Assembly (NCBI RefSeq): GCF_000344135.1
Contig: NZ_BAOP01000012.1
Location: 62,001-126,000 of the forward strand
Length of the DNA: 64,000 nucleotides
Source of the DNA: Gordonia malaquae NBRC 108250
GTDB taxonomy: Bacteria > Actinomycetota > Actinomycetes > Mycobacteriales > Mycobacteriaceae
Reading direction: 5' to 3'
The notes beneath the pieces were generated by a model that made no database searches, was not told where the DNA came from, and saw only the letters and a program-made list of their open reading frames with translations. Shown piece by piece: positions 26,209 through 35,963 of the stretch (positions are counted from its first letter, which is position 1; every line of letters begins with the position of its first letter). Made by a program: the position numbers and the translations under genes.

Positions 26209-26933
26209 GTCGTCGTACCGACCAGACTGAGCTCCTCGAGGCTCTCGGGGTCACGATCAGTGACGAGATCCTCACGTTGGCGTTGACGCACCGCTCGTAC
26301 GCGTACGAGAACGGTGGGCTGCCGACGAACGAGCGTCTCGAGTTCCTCGGCGACGCAGTGCTCGGCGTTGTCGTCACCGAACGGCTCTACGTAGGTTTCC
26401 CCGATCGTCCCGAAGGCGAACTGGCGAAGATCCGCGCGAGTGTGGTCAACATGAACGCACTCGCAGACATCGCCCGTGGTCTCGGCGACGGTGGGCTCGG
26501 AGCGCACATCCACCTCGGTCGGGGTGAGGAGCTGACAGGCGGACGGGACAAGGCGAGCATCCTCGCGGACGGTCTCGAGTCGTTGTTCGGCGCCATCTTC
26601 CTCGATCACGGCATCGAGGTCGCCAAGCGTGTGGTCATGGGACTGTTCGAGCCGATCATCGCTCGCGCCGGAGAGCTCGGCGCCGGTCTTGACTGGAAGA
26701 CGTCCCTGCAGGAGCTGTCAGCCGAACGTGGGACGGGGCAGCCGCATTATCAGGTGACGTCGACGGGACCCGATCACGACAAGGAGTTCACCGCCACGGC
26801 CGTGGTCGCCGGTCGTTCGCTCGGCGAAGGCGTCGGACGGACCAAGAAGGAAGCCGAACAGAACGCCGCTGCGATCGCGTGGCGCGAACTCGACGGCGAT
26901 CCGACTGTCGGACAGTCGACGTCCGGGAACTGA
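26205..26933 (+). CDS. rnc: ribonuclease III
   Basis: Double-strand-specific endonuclease for rRNA precursors and structured mRNAs (242 aa). The RNase III signature [16 protein letters not shown] carries the catalytic acids, with the second Asp/Glu cluster at [10 protein letters not shown]. The C-terminal double-stranded RNA-binding domain ([34 protein letters not shown]) is complete. GTG 26205 overlaps the yceD stop. Confidence 0.96.
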   Translation: MSRRTDQTELLEALGVTISDEILTLALTHRSYAYENGGLPTNERLEFLGDAVLGVVVTERLYVGFPDRPEGELAKIRASVVNMNALADIARGLGDGGLGAHIHLGRGEELTGGRDKASILADGLESLFGAIFLDHGIEVAKRVVMGLFEPIIARAGELGAGLDWKTSLQELSAERGTGQPHYQVTSTGPDHDKEFTATAVVAGRSLGEGVGRTKKEAEQNAAAIAWRELDGDPTVGQSTSGN

Positions 26934-26936
26934 CGG

Positions 26937-27803
26937 GTGCCTGAACTTCCCGAGGTCGAGACGATTCGGTCCGGCCTCGCTCCGTACCTCGCGGGTCGAA
27001 CTGCGACGTCGGTCGAGGTGGCTCATCCGCGCGCTGCGCGTCGCCACGTCGGTGGACCGTCCGATCTGGAGAATCGGTTGCGCGGCAAGCGGTTCGAGTC
27101 GGTCGATCGGCGAGGCAAGTACCTGTGGATCACCGGAGCCGACGCCACCGACGAAGTGGCGGTCGTCGTCCATCTCGGCATGAGCGGTCAACTGCTGATC
27201 AGCGAAGCCGATGCTCCCGATCCAGTGCACCTGCGTATTCGCGTCCAGCTCGACGACGGTCGGCAACTGAGGTTCGTCGACCAGCGCACCTTCGGCGGCT
27301 GGCACGTCGACGAGCTGGTGACGGTCGGGGAGCGGGCGCTCCCGGAGTCGGTGGCACACATCGCGCCGGACCCGTTCGAGCCCGCCTACGATCCCGACCG
27401 CGTGGTGTCTGTGCTCCGCAAGCGCGACACGGAGGTCAAACGCGCGATCCTGGACCAGACCGTCGTCTCCGGGATCGGCAACATCTACGCAGATGAATCG
27501 CTGTGGCGCGCACAGCTTCACGGACGTCGACGTACACGTGGCATCACCAGGGCCGCACTCGGCGAACTGCTCAGTGCGGCGTCGGACGTGATGGGCGAGG
27601 CGATCAAAGTCGGCGGCACATCGTTCGACGATCTCTACGTGAACGTCAACGGGCAGTCGGGGTACTTCGAGCGGTCGTTGAACGCGTACGGCCGAGAAGG
27701 ACTTCCGTGCAGGCGTTGCGAAACGCTGATGCACCGCGAGCAGTTCATGAACCGCAGTTCGTTCTTCTGCCCGCGGTGCCAGCGGCCGCCTCGAGCAAGA
27801 TAG
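26937..27803 (+). CDS. mutM: formamidopyrimidine-DNA glycosylase
   Basis: Base-excision repair enzyme that removes 8-oxoguanine and nicks the strand (288 aa). The catalytic N-terminus is [13 protein letters not shown], with Pro2 as nucleophile once Met is removed. The catalytic lysine lies in [20 protein letters not shown] and the C-terminal zinc finger is CRRCETLM...CPRCQ. GTG 26937 is 3 nt after the rnc stop. In mycobacteria the next gene is the OsmC-like one; here about 3.8 kb of accessory sequence intervenes. Confidence 0.96.
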   Translation: MPELPEVETIRSGLAPYLAGRTATSVEVAHPRAARRHVGGPSDLENRLRGKRFESVDRRGKYLWITGADATDEVAVVVHLGMSGQLLISEADAPDPVHLRIRVQLDDGRQLRFVDQRTFGGWHVDELVTVGERALPESVAHIAPDPFEPAYDPDRVVSVLRKRDTEVKRAILDQTVVSGIGNIYADESLWRAQLHGRRRTRGITRAALGELLSAASDVMGEAIKVGGTSFDDLYVNVNGQSGYFERSLNAYGREGLPCRRCETLMHREQFMNRSSFFCPRCQRPPRAR

Positions 27804-27855
27804 CGCCACGCACGGTCGTCGCGTCGACGATCAAAGTGATGGAGTCTGCCGGAGA

Positions 27856-29232
27856 TCAGTCGGTTCGCACCTTTGCCGGCAGAAGTAGCGCGATGACAAA
27901 CGCCGCGCCGACCAGGCCTGCGCTCACGAACAGTGCGCTTCGGTAACCCGGGAGGACGTCGGCACCGGTGTTCACGGCAGCGGAGACGGTCACCAGAATC
28001 GCGAGCCCGAGTGCGCCGCCGACCTGACGGAAGGTGTTGAGCAGCCCGGAGACCATGCCTGCGGCCGACGGTGCGACGGCGGCAGTAGCGACGTTCGGGA
28101 GCGGGAGGAAGACCATTCCGATTCCGACCGAGGTCACGAGTGACGGGATGAGGATCGCGGTGATGAACGGGCCGTCAGTGGGGAGAGGCGCGAACAAGAG
28201 GAACCCGACAGTCGCGAGCGCCGCGCCACCGGCGACCACTCGGCGGGCACCGAATCTCGGCACGAGACGTGATGCGATCTGCACCGCGGCGATGGTGCCG
28301 AAGCAGAAGGGGAGGAACACGAGTCCGGTCTTCGTGGCGGAATAGCCGAGCCCCATCTGCAGGTACAGAGACACGAAATAGAAGGCGCCGAACTGTCCCG
28401 CGACGATGAAAGCGAAAACCAAGCACGGGACGAGGACGTCGCGACGACCGAGAACGCGGAAGTCGACAAGCGGGACAGCGGTTCGCCGCTCGGCCGCGAC
28501 GAACGCGCCCAGCAGGACGACGGCCAGAGCGAACCAGACGAGTGTACGAACGCTGCCCCAGCCGTTGTCGGTCGCGGTGACGATCCCGTAGGTCAGCACT
28601 GTGAGTCCGGAGGTGGCGAGCACGCCGCCCGCCCAATCGGTACGGCGGTCCGCACTCGCGATCGGACCGGGTGCTGCGAACGACAGGGCGAGCCCCGCCG
28701 CCGACACCAGTGCACCGCACGCGATCACCGTGCGCCAGCCGAACGCGTCGGTCAGCACGCCCGAGAGCACGACACCCACCGCACCGCCGAGAGACGCGCC
28801 GATCGCGATGGCTGCAAATCCTTTGGCGCGTTCAGTTGGTTCGCGGAAGGTCAGCGCCACCGAAGTGATCGCTGCGGGTGCAACGGCTGCGGCGCCAACG
28901 CCCTGCAGGATCCGCACGGCGATCACCTGCCACGGCTCACTGCACAGGTACGCGGCCAGTGACGCGATGGTGAACAGGGCGAATCCGAACCTGAGCAGTG
29001 ATCTGGCTCCGAACCTGTCGGAGAGTCGCCCGGACAAGAGGAGCAGCCCTCCGAAGACGATCGCGTACGCATTGACGACCCACGACAACCCTTGCGGGCT
29101 GAAGTGGACGTCGTCCCGGATCGCTCGAAGCGCGACGTTGGTGACCGAGGCGTCGAAGGTGACGAGGAACTGAGAGAGGCCGGCGAGGACAAGCGAGGTC
29201 CGGACCGCAGTAGTTTGTGTAGCACGTAACAT
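27856..29232 (-). CDS. MFS exporter, DHA2 (EmrB/QacA-like) type
   Basis: A 458-aa integral membrane transporter with about 14 predicted helices. MFS motif A appears as GRLSDRFGARSLLRFG after the second helix, and motif C-like ITSVALTFREPTERAKGFA / GASLGGAVGVVLSGVLTDAFGW lies in the fifth helix region. This type exports drugs and other small hydrophobic compounds with proton exchange. It is divergent from a TetR gene, which probably represses it. An IdeR-like palindrome lies directly before its ATG, so iron-linked control and a siderophore-export role are possible but unproven. Confidence 0.85.
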   Translation of the reverse strand: MLRATQTTAVRTSLVLAGLSQFLVTFDASVTNVALRAIRDDVHFSPQGLSWVVNAYAIVFGGLLLLSGRLSDRFGARSLLRFGFALFTIASLAAYLCSEPWQVIAVRILQGVGAAAVAPAAITSVALTFREPTERAKGFAAIAIGASLGGAVGVVLSGVLTDAFGWRTVIACGALVSAAGLALSFAAPGPIASADRRTDWAGGVLATSGLTVLTYGIVTATDNGWGSVRTLVWFALAVVLLGAFVAAERRTAVPLVDFRVLGRRDVLVPCLVFAFIVAGQFGAFYFVSLYLQMGLGYSATKTGLVFLPFCFGTIAAVQIASRLVPRFGARRVVAGGAALATVGFLLFAPLPTDGPFITAILIPSLVTSVGIGMVFLPLPNVATAAVAPSAAGMVSGLLNTFRQVGGALGLAILVTVSAAVNTGADVLPGYRSALFVSAGLVGAAFVIALLLPAKVRTD

Positions 29233-29233
29233 A

Positions 29234-29252
29234 ATTAGTTAGGCTAAACTTA
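29234..29252. promoter_or_regulatory. palindromic operator between MFS and TetR genes, iron-box-like
   Basis: The 19-mer ATTAGTTAGGCTAAACTTA matches the IdeR/DtxR consensus TTAGGTTAGGCTAACCTAA at 14 of 19 positions, including the whole core TTAGGCTAA. It begins 2 nt upstream of the MFS start. The alternative reading is a TetR operator, with AGTT and AACT half-sites around AGGCTA. Confidence 0.4.
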
Positions 29253-29280
29253 CTTGTGCTGTGAATGCAAGAGGCTCTGG

Positions 29281-29286
29281 CAGAAT
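29281..29286 (+). promoter_or_regulatory. -10 element of the TetR gene (leaderless)
   Basis: CAGAAT within CTGGCAGAATG ends 6 nt before ATG 29293. The same 11-mer forms the rplS promoter core at 52519-52529. Confidence 0.5.
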
Positions 29287-29292
29287 GCGGGC

Positions 29293-29952
29293 ATGCGTCA
29301 GAGCACGCCCCGCCGGGGTCGTCCGCCGAGCATCACGCGGGACCAGATCGTTGAAAGGGCGCTTCATCGGCTCGATGAAGCCGGTGTCGACGAGCTCACG
29401 ATGAAGGCTTTGGCAGGCGACTTGGGTGTGACGACCATGGCGCTGTACCGCCACGTGGGCGACAAGGAGACGCTGGTCGCGCTGGCCCTCGACGCGATCG
29501 CAGACCCGTTCGCGACAATCACGTATCCAGATGAGCCGCATGCATGCATTCGGCTCGCGATGACGACCCTCTACACCACGCTGACCGCACATCCGTGGGT
29601 GCCGGAAGCGCTCATCCGACCCCAGCGGATCGGACGCGGCGCTCTGTTGCTGGCCGATGCGGTGATCGGTGCGGCATTCGACATCACCGGTGATCGGGCC
29701 GCCGCGCTCGCAGCGTATCGAGCGCTGTGGAGCCTCACGCTCGGCAGTGTGCTCTCGCATCTGCGGCAGCGCGCAGAGGGGACGCCGCTGTCGCACGACC
29801 GGATGGACGAACTCATGGGTTCGGTCTCCGGCGGCTCGCTGCCGAACCTGCGCGCGAGTGTCTTATTGGACCTGCAACCGTCCACCGGTGAGGATTTCGA
29901 GGAGAGTCTCGACGCGCTGATGACTGGACTGTTCGCCTCGTTCGGTGACTGA
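29293..29952 (+). CDS. TetR-family regulator of the divergent exporter
   Basis: A 219-aa repressor. The N-terminal HTH is clear (ITRDQIVERALHRLDEAG, LTMKALAGDLGVTTMALY, RHVGDKETLVALALD). The C-terminal half resembles the TetR-class ligand domain (TetR_C): PWVPEALIRPQ, AYRALWSLTLGSV. ATG 29293 begins with RRGRPPS just before the first helix, and a -10 element lies 6 nt upstream. It should bind the palindrome at 29234-29252 and control both genes. Confidence 0.85.
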   Translation: MRQSTPRRGRPPSITRDQIVERALHRLDEAGVDELTMKALAGDLGVTTMALYRHVGDKETLVALALDAIADPFATITYPDEPHACIRLAMTTLYTTLTAHPWVPEALIRPQRIGRGALLLADAVIGAAFDITGDRAAALAAYRALWSLTLGSVLSHLRQRAEGTPLSHDRMDELMGSVSGGSLPNLRASVLLDLQPSTGEDFEESLDALMTGLFASFGD

Positions 29953-30056
29953 TGCCAGTTGACTTCCTGTGCGGCCGAGACGGGCTTGCCTGCCGGCTAC
30001 AGGGCGGCCATTCCCAACGGTCGGGGCGCTGTCGGCGAAGGCACGGACCGGTCCGG

Positions 30057-30349
30057 ACTTCGACGGTGGTCACCGTGTGCGCGCTTCTTCGCCAGACGAT
30101 CGGCTGCGCGCAGTCAACCGATGTCGGTGCTGAGCGGATCGGTCGCGTCGACTACCTGGTCCAGCATGCCGATCGCGCGAAGGACCTGGGCGACGCTGCG
30201 AAAGTTCACTCCGGGGTCGCCGGTCTCGATCTTGCGTAGAGTGTCGCTCGTTCAGCCTCCTGCTGTGCGGTCAATCCGAGCACCATGCGCCAACCGCGCA
30301 CGTGCTCCCCAAACTCCGAGAGTTGTCTGTCGCTCCGGTACACGGCCAT
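30057..30349 (-). pseudogene. decayed HipB-like Xre-family antitoxin gene
   Basis: On the minus strand ATG 30349 opens a frame reading MAVYRSDRQLSEFGEHVRGW and ending RMVLGLTAQQEAERA. The frame then breaks at about 30245. One frame over the sequence continues DTLRKIETGDPGVNFRSVAQ and VLRAIGMLDQVVDATDPLST, which is the rest of an Xre/HipB-type HTH protein; the turn residues between AERA and DTLRKIE are deleted. A second lesion is a TGA at 30116-30114 where the family normally continues with Arg (DIGR-LRAADRL). After the TGA the sequence still reads LRAADRLAKKRAHG. ATGACCACC/GTGACCACC at about 30073-30065 may be the remnant start of a hipA-like toxin gene. Two independent lesions make it clearly inactive. 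Confidence 0.75.
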
Positions 30350-30605
30350 GATTCGCTCATTTTCAATGACGAGAAAAGCAGCCGTATCTGATGGTTACGA
30401 AGTGTTTCATCGTCATTGTGATCGCCTCCAGAGCTGAACGGCCGGAGGCTCGGACGACTCTGCGCGCATTGCTGGAATTGCTTACCTGGCTACACGTTCG
30501 ACGGTAGCCATCCCGGCCGCCTGGACACGATCGTGGCGGGCGGCCCCTGGGTGTCACTGTTATGACGAGCCAATGGACGATCTGTGCCACAGGAACCGGT
30601 CTCGG
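30350..30605. other. gap without a recognisable gene
   Basis: I see no gene, tRNA or strong hairpin between the HipB-like remnant and the promoter of the secreted protein. It may hold the old promoter of the decayed module. Confidence 0.4.
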
Positions 30606-30634
30606 GGGTTTGCGAAGGATTTCCTCACTATGAT
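30606..30634 (+). promoter_or_regulatory. promoter of the secreted protein gene
   Basis: TATGAT at 30629-30634 is a good -10 element. The -35 region (GGGTTT at 30606, 17 nt upstream) is weak. A GGGGG ribosome site follows at 30660-30664. Confidence 0.4.
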
Positions 30635-30669
30635 CGACGGGTCTCATCTCACCCGATCTGGGGGTTCGA

Positions 30670-31272
30670 ATGTTCCGTAATTTCCGTCGTGTCGCCGTCG
30701 TCGTCGCAGCGTCGATGGCGCTGGTCGCCGGCGCAGCCGTCGTCACGCCTGGCGAGGCCGCCGCCGCCACCCGCTACGCGGCCCCGACTCTCAAGGCTGA
30801 GCAGGGGGCGTTCGCCGGCGACAAGAACGTCAAGCTGACGATCACCAACACCAATGTCTCCAGCGGTCTCTTCGCCGAAAGCACCTGCTCGTCCAGCCTG
30901 CTCCACGGAACCGAGGCCCTGCAGGCGTTCGTCGCATTCAACAACAAGGACTACATCAACCTTCTCAAGATCATTGCGACCTCCAACAGCAAGGTCGGGC
31001 CGGTCGTCAGCAACAACCTGATCAGCCCCGGCCCGAACAGTGCGTCGCGCGAGGTCAGTGCCGCTGACGGCGTCTACATCTACCTCGGCACCTGTGGCGG
31101 CATCAAGTCGCTGGAGCCGGGCAACGTCGGCGTCGCCTTGCTGCCGGTGATCGTGCCCAGTGGCGTCGGCAGCATCGGCTCGGTACTGGACTTCGGTAGC
31201 GCTGCAATGGAATCCGGCATGGCGATGGGCGACGTCCTGAGCCTGCTGAGCATCCTCGGCAGCGGCTCCTAG
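30670..31272 (+). CDS. secreted protein of unknown function
   Basis: The 200-aa product has a Sec signal peptide (basic MFRNFRR, hydrophobic core, probable cleavage after GEAAAA near residue 35). The mature part is small, Gly/Ser-rich and slightly hydrophobic, with two cysteines (ESTCSSSLL and GTCGGIK). The C-terminus (VLDFGSAAMESGMAMGDVLSLLSIL) is amphipathic. NVKLTITNTNVSSGLFAEST followed by TCSSSLL hints at a beta-sandwich. I do not recognise the family. It stands alone with its own promoter and terminator. Confidence 0.65.
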   Translation: MFRNFRRVAVVVAASMALVAGAAVVTPGEAAAATRYAAPTLKAEQGAFAGDKNVKLTITNTNVSSGLFAESTCSSSLLHGTEALQAFVAFNNKDYINLLKIIATSNSKVGPVVSNNLISPGPNSASREVSAADGVYIYLGTCGGIKSLEPGNVGVALLPVIVPSGVGSIGSVLDFGSAAMESGMAMGDVLSLLSILGSGS

Positions 31273-31285
31273 TCGCTCGCTTCAA

Positions 31286-31328
31286 AACAGTCGCCCGTGA
31301 CCGTCTCCATCTGGTCCGGGCGACTGTT
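31286..31328 (+). terminator. terminator after the secreted protein gene
   Basis: AACAGTCGCCCG pairs perfectly with CGGGCGACTGTT (12 bp); the 19-nt loop can form a further GACC/GGTC pair. It is followed by GTCTTCT and lies 14 nt after the stop codon. Confidence 0.8.
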
Positions 31329-31636
31329 GTCTTCTGGTCCGCGTCAGCATCGATCGGCGTCCGCGTGGTGGGTGAAGGCTTCTCGCCGTGACGAGCGGCC
31401 TGATGGGCCACCAGGGGTGTGCGCCGTCTTAGGTTCACCGATGTGTGGCCCACGGCCGGCTCGGCGCTCAGAACTCGCGGAATCGGTGAACATTAAACGG
31501 CGGCCGGATTCGGCGACGTCGGTCGGCAACGTGAACATGGCGGTCACTACGCTGGTGACGAGGCAGGAGCACACGGGGAAGCATTTTCGCGCCGCTCGTG
31601 TTGCCACCCACACAACGACGAAGGAGTCTTCACGAC
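31329..31636. other. gap before the OsmC-like gene
   Basis: About 300 nt with no coding pattern I can support. It should contain the promoter of the osmC-like gene; AAGGAG at 31621-31626 is its ribosome site. No clear -10/-35 pair or repeat stands out. Confidence 0.4.
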
Positions 31637-32044
31637 ATGACTGATCTGTGGGTGCAGCGCACCGGAACCCGGCGGTACACGGGCCAGAGCTCGCGCGGTG
31701 CGGAGGTGCTGATCGGTTCCGCCGACGTCGAGGGTGTGTTTACGCCCGGCGAGCTGTTGAAGATCGCTCTCGCGGCGTGCACCGGCATGTCGTCGGACAA
31801 GCCGCTGTCGCGTCGCCTCGGCGACGACTACGACGCGACCGTCCGCGTGTCAGGCGAGGCCGACCGCGAGAACGAGGTGTACCCGGTGCTGTCGGAGACC
31901 CTCGAAGTGGACCTGTCCGATCTCGATCCCGAGGCCGCTCAGCGGCTGCTCGTGGTCGTCGAACGCGCAGTCGACAAGGTGTGCACCGTGGGGCGCACCA
32001 TCAAGGCAGGTGCGCAGGTCGAGCTGGCGATCGAAACGGACTGA
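31637..32044 (+). CDS. OsmC/Ohr-family protein
   Basis: A 135-aa OsmC-like protein. The conserved segments are VFTPGELLKIALAACTGMSS, with the first active-site cysteine, and VDKVCTVGRTIKAG, with the second. The family consists of thiol peroxidases that reduce organic hydroperoxides. It sits directly before acyP and smc, exactly as the OsmC-like gene does in mycobacteria, which supports its assignment. ATG 31637 follows AAGGAG by 10 nt. It is 3 nt from acyP, so the two are probably co-transcribed. Confidence 0.88.
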   Translation: MTDLWVQRTGTRRYTGQSSRGAEVLIGSADVEGVFTPGELLKIALAACTGMSSDKPLSRRLGDDYDATVRVSGEADRENEVYPVLSETLEVDLSDLDPEAAQRLLVVVERAVDKVCTVGRTIKAGAQVELAIETD

Positions 32045-32047
32045 CAC

Positions 32048-32317
32048 ATGGAACGGCTGTCGGCATGGGTGCACGGAAACGTCCAAGGCGTCGGTTTCCG
32101 CTGGTGGACTCGATCGCGAGCGTTGGAGCTCGGCCTGGTCGGTTATGCGTCCAATCACGCCGACGGTCGGGTCCACGTGGTGGCCGAAGGGCCACGTCCG
32201 CAGTTGGACGCCCTGCTGAATGCACTGCGGTCCGGCGAGACGCCCGGACGCGTGGATCTGGTGGTCGAGGACTTCCTCGCGGCGCGCTCGGACCTGCACT
32301 CGTTCGTCGAACGCTGA
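32048..32317 (+). CDS. acyP: acylphosphatase
   Basis: An 89-aa enzyme that hydrolyses acyl phosphates such as carbamoyl and acetyl phosphate. The active-site signature is [16 protein letters not shown], with the catalytic arginine, and the catalytic asparagine is in [17 protein letters not shown]. It lies between the OsmC-like gene and smc. Confidence 0.95.
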   Translation: MERLSAWVHGNVQGVGFRWWTRSRALELGLVGYASNHADGRVHVVAEGPRPQLDALLNALRSGETPGRVDLVVEDFLAARSDLHSFVER

Positions 32318-32328
32318 GGTCGCACGGG

Positions 32329-32334
32329 TAAACT
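32329..32334 (+). promoter_or_regulatory. -10 element of smc (near-leaderless)
   Basis: TAAACT ends 8 nt before GTG 32343. It allows smc-ftsY to be transcribed apart from acyP. Confidence 0.45.
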
Positions 32335-32342
32335 GGACAGCC

Positions 32343-35300
32343 GTGCACCTCAAGAGCCTCACCCTCAAGGGCTTCAAATCGTTCGCGTCGTCGACGACGC
32401 TGCGATTCGAGCCCGGCATCACGTGTGTGGTGGGGCCGAACGGGTCGGGCAAGTCGAACGTCGTGGACGCCCTCACCTGGGTGATGGGTGAGCAGGGCGC
32501 GAAGGCGTTGCGCGGCGGAAAGATGGCCGACGTCATCTTCGCCGGAACGTCCGGTCGGGCACCGCTCGGCCGTGCGGAAGTGACGCTGACCATCGACAAC
32601 TCCGACGGCGCGCTGCCGATCGAGTACTCCGAAGTGTCGGTCACGCGGCGCATGTTCCGCGACGGCGCGGGGGAGTACGAGATCAACGGGAACTCGTGTC
32701 GTCTCATGGATGTGCAGGAACTCCTCTCCGACTCCGGCATCGGCCGCGAGATGCACGTCATCGTCGGTCAGGGTCGGCTCTCCGCGATTCTCGAATCGAA
32801 GCCGGAAGATCGCCGAGCGTTCATCGAAGAGGCGGCGGGCGTCCTCAAACATCGTCGGCGCAGAGAGAAGGCGGTCCGCAAGCTCGACGCGATGGCCGCG
32901 AACCTCGCCCGCCTGACGGACCTGACAGCAGAGCTGCGCCGACAGCTCAAACCCCTCGGACGACAAGCGGAGGTGGCGCGCCGCGCGGCGACGGTGCAGG
33001 CAGACCTGCGTGACGCTCGACTGCGGCTGGCGGCTGACGACCTCGTGACCCGCCGTGAGGAGATGGCGCAGCACACGAGCCTCGAACACGAGATCCGCGA
33101 ACGGCAGAACGAGGTGGCCGCCCAATTAGACGAGGCGACAGCCGCGCTGACTGCGGCGCAGGAGCACCTCGCGCAGATCACGCCCGCGGCCACCGAGGCC
33201 GGACGCGTCTACCACCAGCTTTCGACGCTGGCCGAGCGTGTCGACGGGACCCGCCGGGTCGCGTCCGAACGCGCGGCGCACCTGTCGCAACCTGCGTCCG
33301 CGCCCACCGGCCCAGACCCTGAGACGTTGGAGCGCCAGGCCGAAGAAGCGGCGATGACCGAGGCGGAACACGCGTTCGCCGTCGAAGAGGGCGCAGAACG
33401 CCTCGAGTACGCGACCGCCGCACTCCAGGCCGCAGAACAGGCCGCATCGGCCGCTGAGAAGGCGCACATGGCTGCGGTGCAGGCAGTCGCCGATCGCCGT
33501 GAAGGCCTCGCCCGTCTCGAAGGCCAGGCCGCGAACCTACGGACCAAGGTGGAGTCGGTGGACGCTGAGACGTCGCGTCTGGCCGAGGGCATCGAGGCCG
33601 CCCACCAGCGTGCCGACGCCGCGCAGGCCCTCATCGACGAGCAGGCCGCCGCGACCGCGGAGCTGGAGTCGCGCGAGGCGAGTCTCGACGAGCATCACGA
33701 ACGATGTGTCGCCGCACTCGAGACTGCTTCCGCGACCGTCGTCGCATTGCAGAAGACCGAACGCGAGGCCGAGCAGGCGATCGCCTCGCTCACCGCACGC
33801 ATCGAAGCGCTCGCCGTCGGCCTCGAACGCGGCGACGGTGGCGCATGGCTCCAAGAACACGCTGGTGACGGACTTCTCGCTCCGCTGTCGGACCTGCTGA
33901 CCGTGGAACCGGGATACGAGACCGCGGTCTCGCTGGCCCTCGGGCCCGCCGCCGACGCCATCGCCACTGTAGACGGACTCGCCGCGGTGCGGGCGCTCGA
34001 CGCTCTCCGAGGCGGGGACGGGGGACGGGCGGCACTGATAGTCGGCGGCCTTCCGCAGACGGCCGAGCCCACCCGCCCGCAACTGCCGGCAGGCGTCGTG
34101 TGGGCGCGTGACGTGGTCAGCGCACCGGACACGATCAGCGGTGCCGTCGACATTCTTCTGGCCGGCACCGTGATCGTCGACGATGCGGCACTCGGACTGC
34201 GGCTGGCCGCCGAGCACGGATTGGTGGCCGTCACCGGAGACGGTGACCGGGTGTCGGCAGCGTCGGTGGAAGGCGGTTCGTCCAAGCGTCCGTCGACGCT
34301 CGAAGTCCAGTCGGCCGTCGACACCGCGACTGACGACCTCGCAAAGGCACGGGCGACCGTCGACCGCGTGCTCGGCGAACTGAGCGAGGCTCAGGCCGCC
34401 GAGGCTCAAGCCAGGGAGGCCGCTGAGGGTGCACTGGCAGCGCTGAATGAGTCCGATGCCAACGTCGGCGCCGCATACGAACAACTGGGCCGCCTCGGTT
34501 CCGACGTCCGTTCCGCTCGTGATGAAGCCGACCGACTCACCCGGCAGCGGCGTTTCGTCGAAGAGGGGAGAGCCGACAATCTCGCGGCCCTCACCGAGGT
34601 CGAGGAGAGGCTCGCCCGGGCCCTCGACGAGCACGACGACCCGACGGCGGGAGACCTCGACAGCGGAATGCGAGAGGCGGCCGCGGCAGAGGTCGCGTCC
34701 GCGCGATCGATGGAAGTCGAGACCCGACTGACCCTTCGGACGGCCGAGGAGCGTCTCGGATCGGTACGCGGCAAAGCCGAGAGTCTGCGCCGTGCGGCAG
34801 TCAACGAGCGAGCCAACCGTGAGCGACTCAAGCGGCAGGACGCCAGCCGTCGGTACGCGGCGGGCGTCGCGAACGTCGTCGTCGACGCAGGACGGAAGCT
34901 CGCCGATGCGGTGTCGACCGCAGCCTCCGACGCCGCCCGCGGACGTGACGAACTCGAGGCCGTCCGTGCCGCACGGACCACGGAGACCGACGAACTGCGT
35001 CGACTGGTCGACGAACTCACCGCCACCATGAATCAACTCCGTGACGCCGTGCACCGCGACGAGATCGCCAAGGCGCAGGCCGAACTGCGGATCGAGCAGC
35101 TCGAAGAACAGGTGCTCGAACAGTTCGCTATGGCACCGGACGACCTCGTCGCCGAATACGGTCCCGACGTTCCGATGCCGCCGTCTGATCTAGAGATGCG
35201 CGAATACGAGGACGCCAAAGCCCGCGGCGAGCAGGTGGTCGCTCCGGCGCCGATGCCATACGACCGCAAGACACAGGAGATCCGCGCGAAGCGGGCGCAG

Positions 35301-35963
35301 AAGGACCTCACCACACTCGGCAAGGTGAACCCGCTCGCGCTCGAGGAGTTCGCCGCGCTCGAGGAGCGCTACTCGTTCCTGTCGACACAACTCGAAGACG
35401 TCAAGAAGGCGCGTGACGACCTCCTCGACGTGGTGGCTGATGTCGACGCGAGAATCCTGCAGGTCTTCACCGAGGCGTACGCCGACGTCGAAGCCGAGTT
35501 CACCCAGGTGTTCGCGACACTCTTCCCCGGCGGCGAAGGCCGACTCGTCTTGACCGATCCGTCCGACATGTTGACCACCGGCGTCGAGGTGGAGGCGCGC
35601 CCGCCCGGCAAGAAAGTCAAACGGCTGTCGCTGCTCTCCGGCGGCGAGAAGTCGTTGACCGCGGTCGCCATGCTCGTCGCGATCTTCCGCGCCCGGCCGT
35701 CACCGTTCTATGTGATGGACGAAGTGGAGGCCGCCCTCGACGACGCGAACCTCCGGCGTCTCATCAGCCTGTTCGAGCAGCTTCGCGAAAAATCGCAGCT
35801 CATCGTCATCACACACCAGAAACCGACGATGGAGATCGCCGACGCCCTGTACGGCGTCAGCATGCGCGGCGACGGCATCACCCAAGTCATCTCCCAACGA
35901 CTCCGCGGCGTCGACCTCGCCACGGCAGGCTCATCGCCACAAGGAAAGGCACAGTCTTCGTGA
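32343..35963 (+). CDS. smc: chromosome segregation SMC ATPase
   Basis: Structural maintenance of chromosomes protein, which with ScpA/ScpB loads at parS and compacts and separates chromosomes (1206 aa). The head motifs are Walker [15 protein letters not shown] near residue 32, the signature [12 protein letters not shown] near 1097 and Walker [14 protein letters not shown]. Two long coiled coils, rich in Ala, Glu and Arg, flank the hinge ([20 protein letters not shown] to about residue 640). GTG 32343 begins [14 protein letters not shown], the standard SMC start; the in-frame extension upstream overlaps acyP. The stop overlaps the ftsY start (GTGA). Confidence 0.97.
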   Translation: MHLKSLTLKGFKSFASSTTLRFEPGITCVVGPNGSGKSNVVDALTWVMGEQGAKALRGGKMADVIFAGTSGRAPLGRAEVTLTIDNSDGALPIEYSEVSVTRRMFRDGAGEYEINGNSCRLMDVQELLSDSGIGREMHVIVGQGRLSAILESKPEDRRAFIEEAAGVLKHRRRREKAVRKLDAMAANLARLTDLTAELRRQLKPLGRQAEVARRAATVQADLRDARLRLAADDLVTRREEMAQHTSLEHEIRERQNEVAAQLDEATAALTAAQEHLAQITPAATEAGRVYHQLSTLAERVDGTRRVASERAAHLSQPASAPTGPDPETLERQAEEAAMTEAEHAFAVEEGAERLEYATAALQAAEQAASAAEKAHMAAVQAVADRREGLARLEGQAANLRTKVESVDAETSRLAEGIEAAHQRADAAQALIDEQAAATAELESREASLDEHHERCVAALETASATVVALQKTEREAEQAIASLTARIEALAVGLERGDGGAWLQEHAGDGLLAPLSDLLTVEPGYETAVSLALGPAADAIATVDGLAAVRALDALRGGDGGRAALIVGGLPQTAEPTRPQLPAGVVWARDVVSAPDTISGAVDILLAGTVIVDDAALGLRLAAEHGLVAVTGDGDRVSAASVEGGSSKRPSTLEVQSAVDTATDDLAKARATVDRVLGELSEAQAAEAQAREAAEGALAALNESDANVGAAYEQLGRLGSDVRSARDEADRLTRQRRFVEEGRADNLAALTEVEERLARALDEHDDPTAGDLDSGMREAAAAEVASARSMEVETRLTLRTAEERLGSVRGKAESLRRAAVNERANRERLKRQDASRRYAAGVANVVVDAGRKLADAVSTAASDAARGRDELEAVRAARTTETDELRRLVDELTATMNQLRDAVHRDEIAKAQAELRIEQLEEQVLEQFAMAPDDLVAEYGPDVPMPPSDLEMREYEDAKARGEQVVAPAPMPYDRKTQEIRAKRAQKDLTTLGKVNPLALEEFAALEERYSFLSTQLEDVKKARDDLLDVVADVDARILQVFTEAYADVEAEFTQVFATLFPGGEGRLVLTDPSDMLTTGVEVEARPPGKKVKRLSLLSGGEKSLTAVAMLVAIFRARPSPFYVMDEVEAALDDANLRRLISLFEQLREKSQLIVITHQKPTMEIADALYGVSMRGDGITQVISQRLRGVDLATAGSSPQGKAQSS

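Noticed and set aside
29952-30351. Plus-strand frames after the TetR gene
   Set aside because: They are shadows of the minus-strand HipB-like remnant, whose protein pattern is recognisable despite its lesions.
31329-31636. Possible small gene upstream of the OsmC-like gene
   Set aside because: The only frames there are Arg/Thr-rich and lack a ribosome site or any domain pattern.
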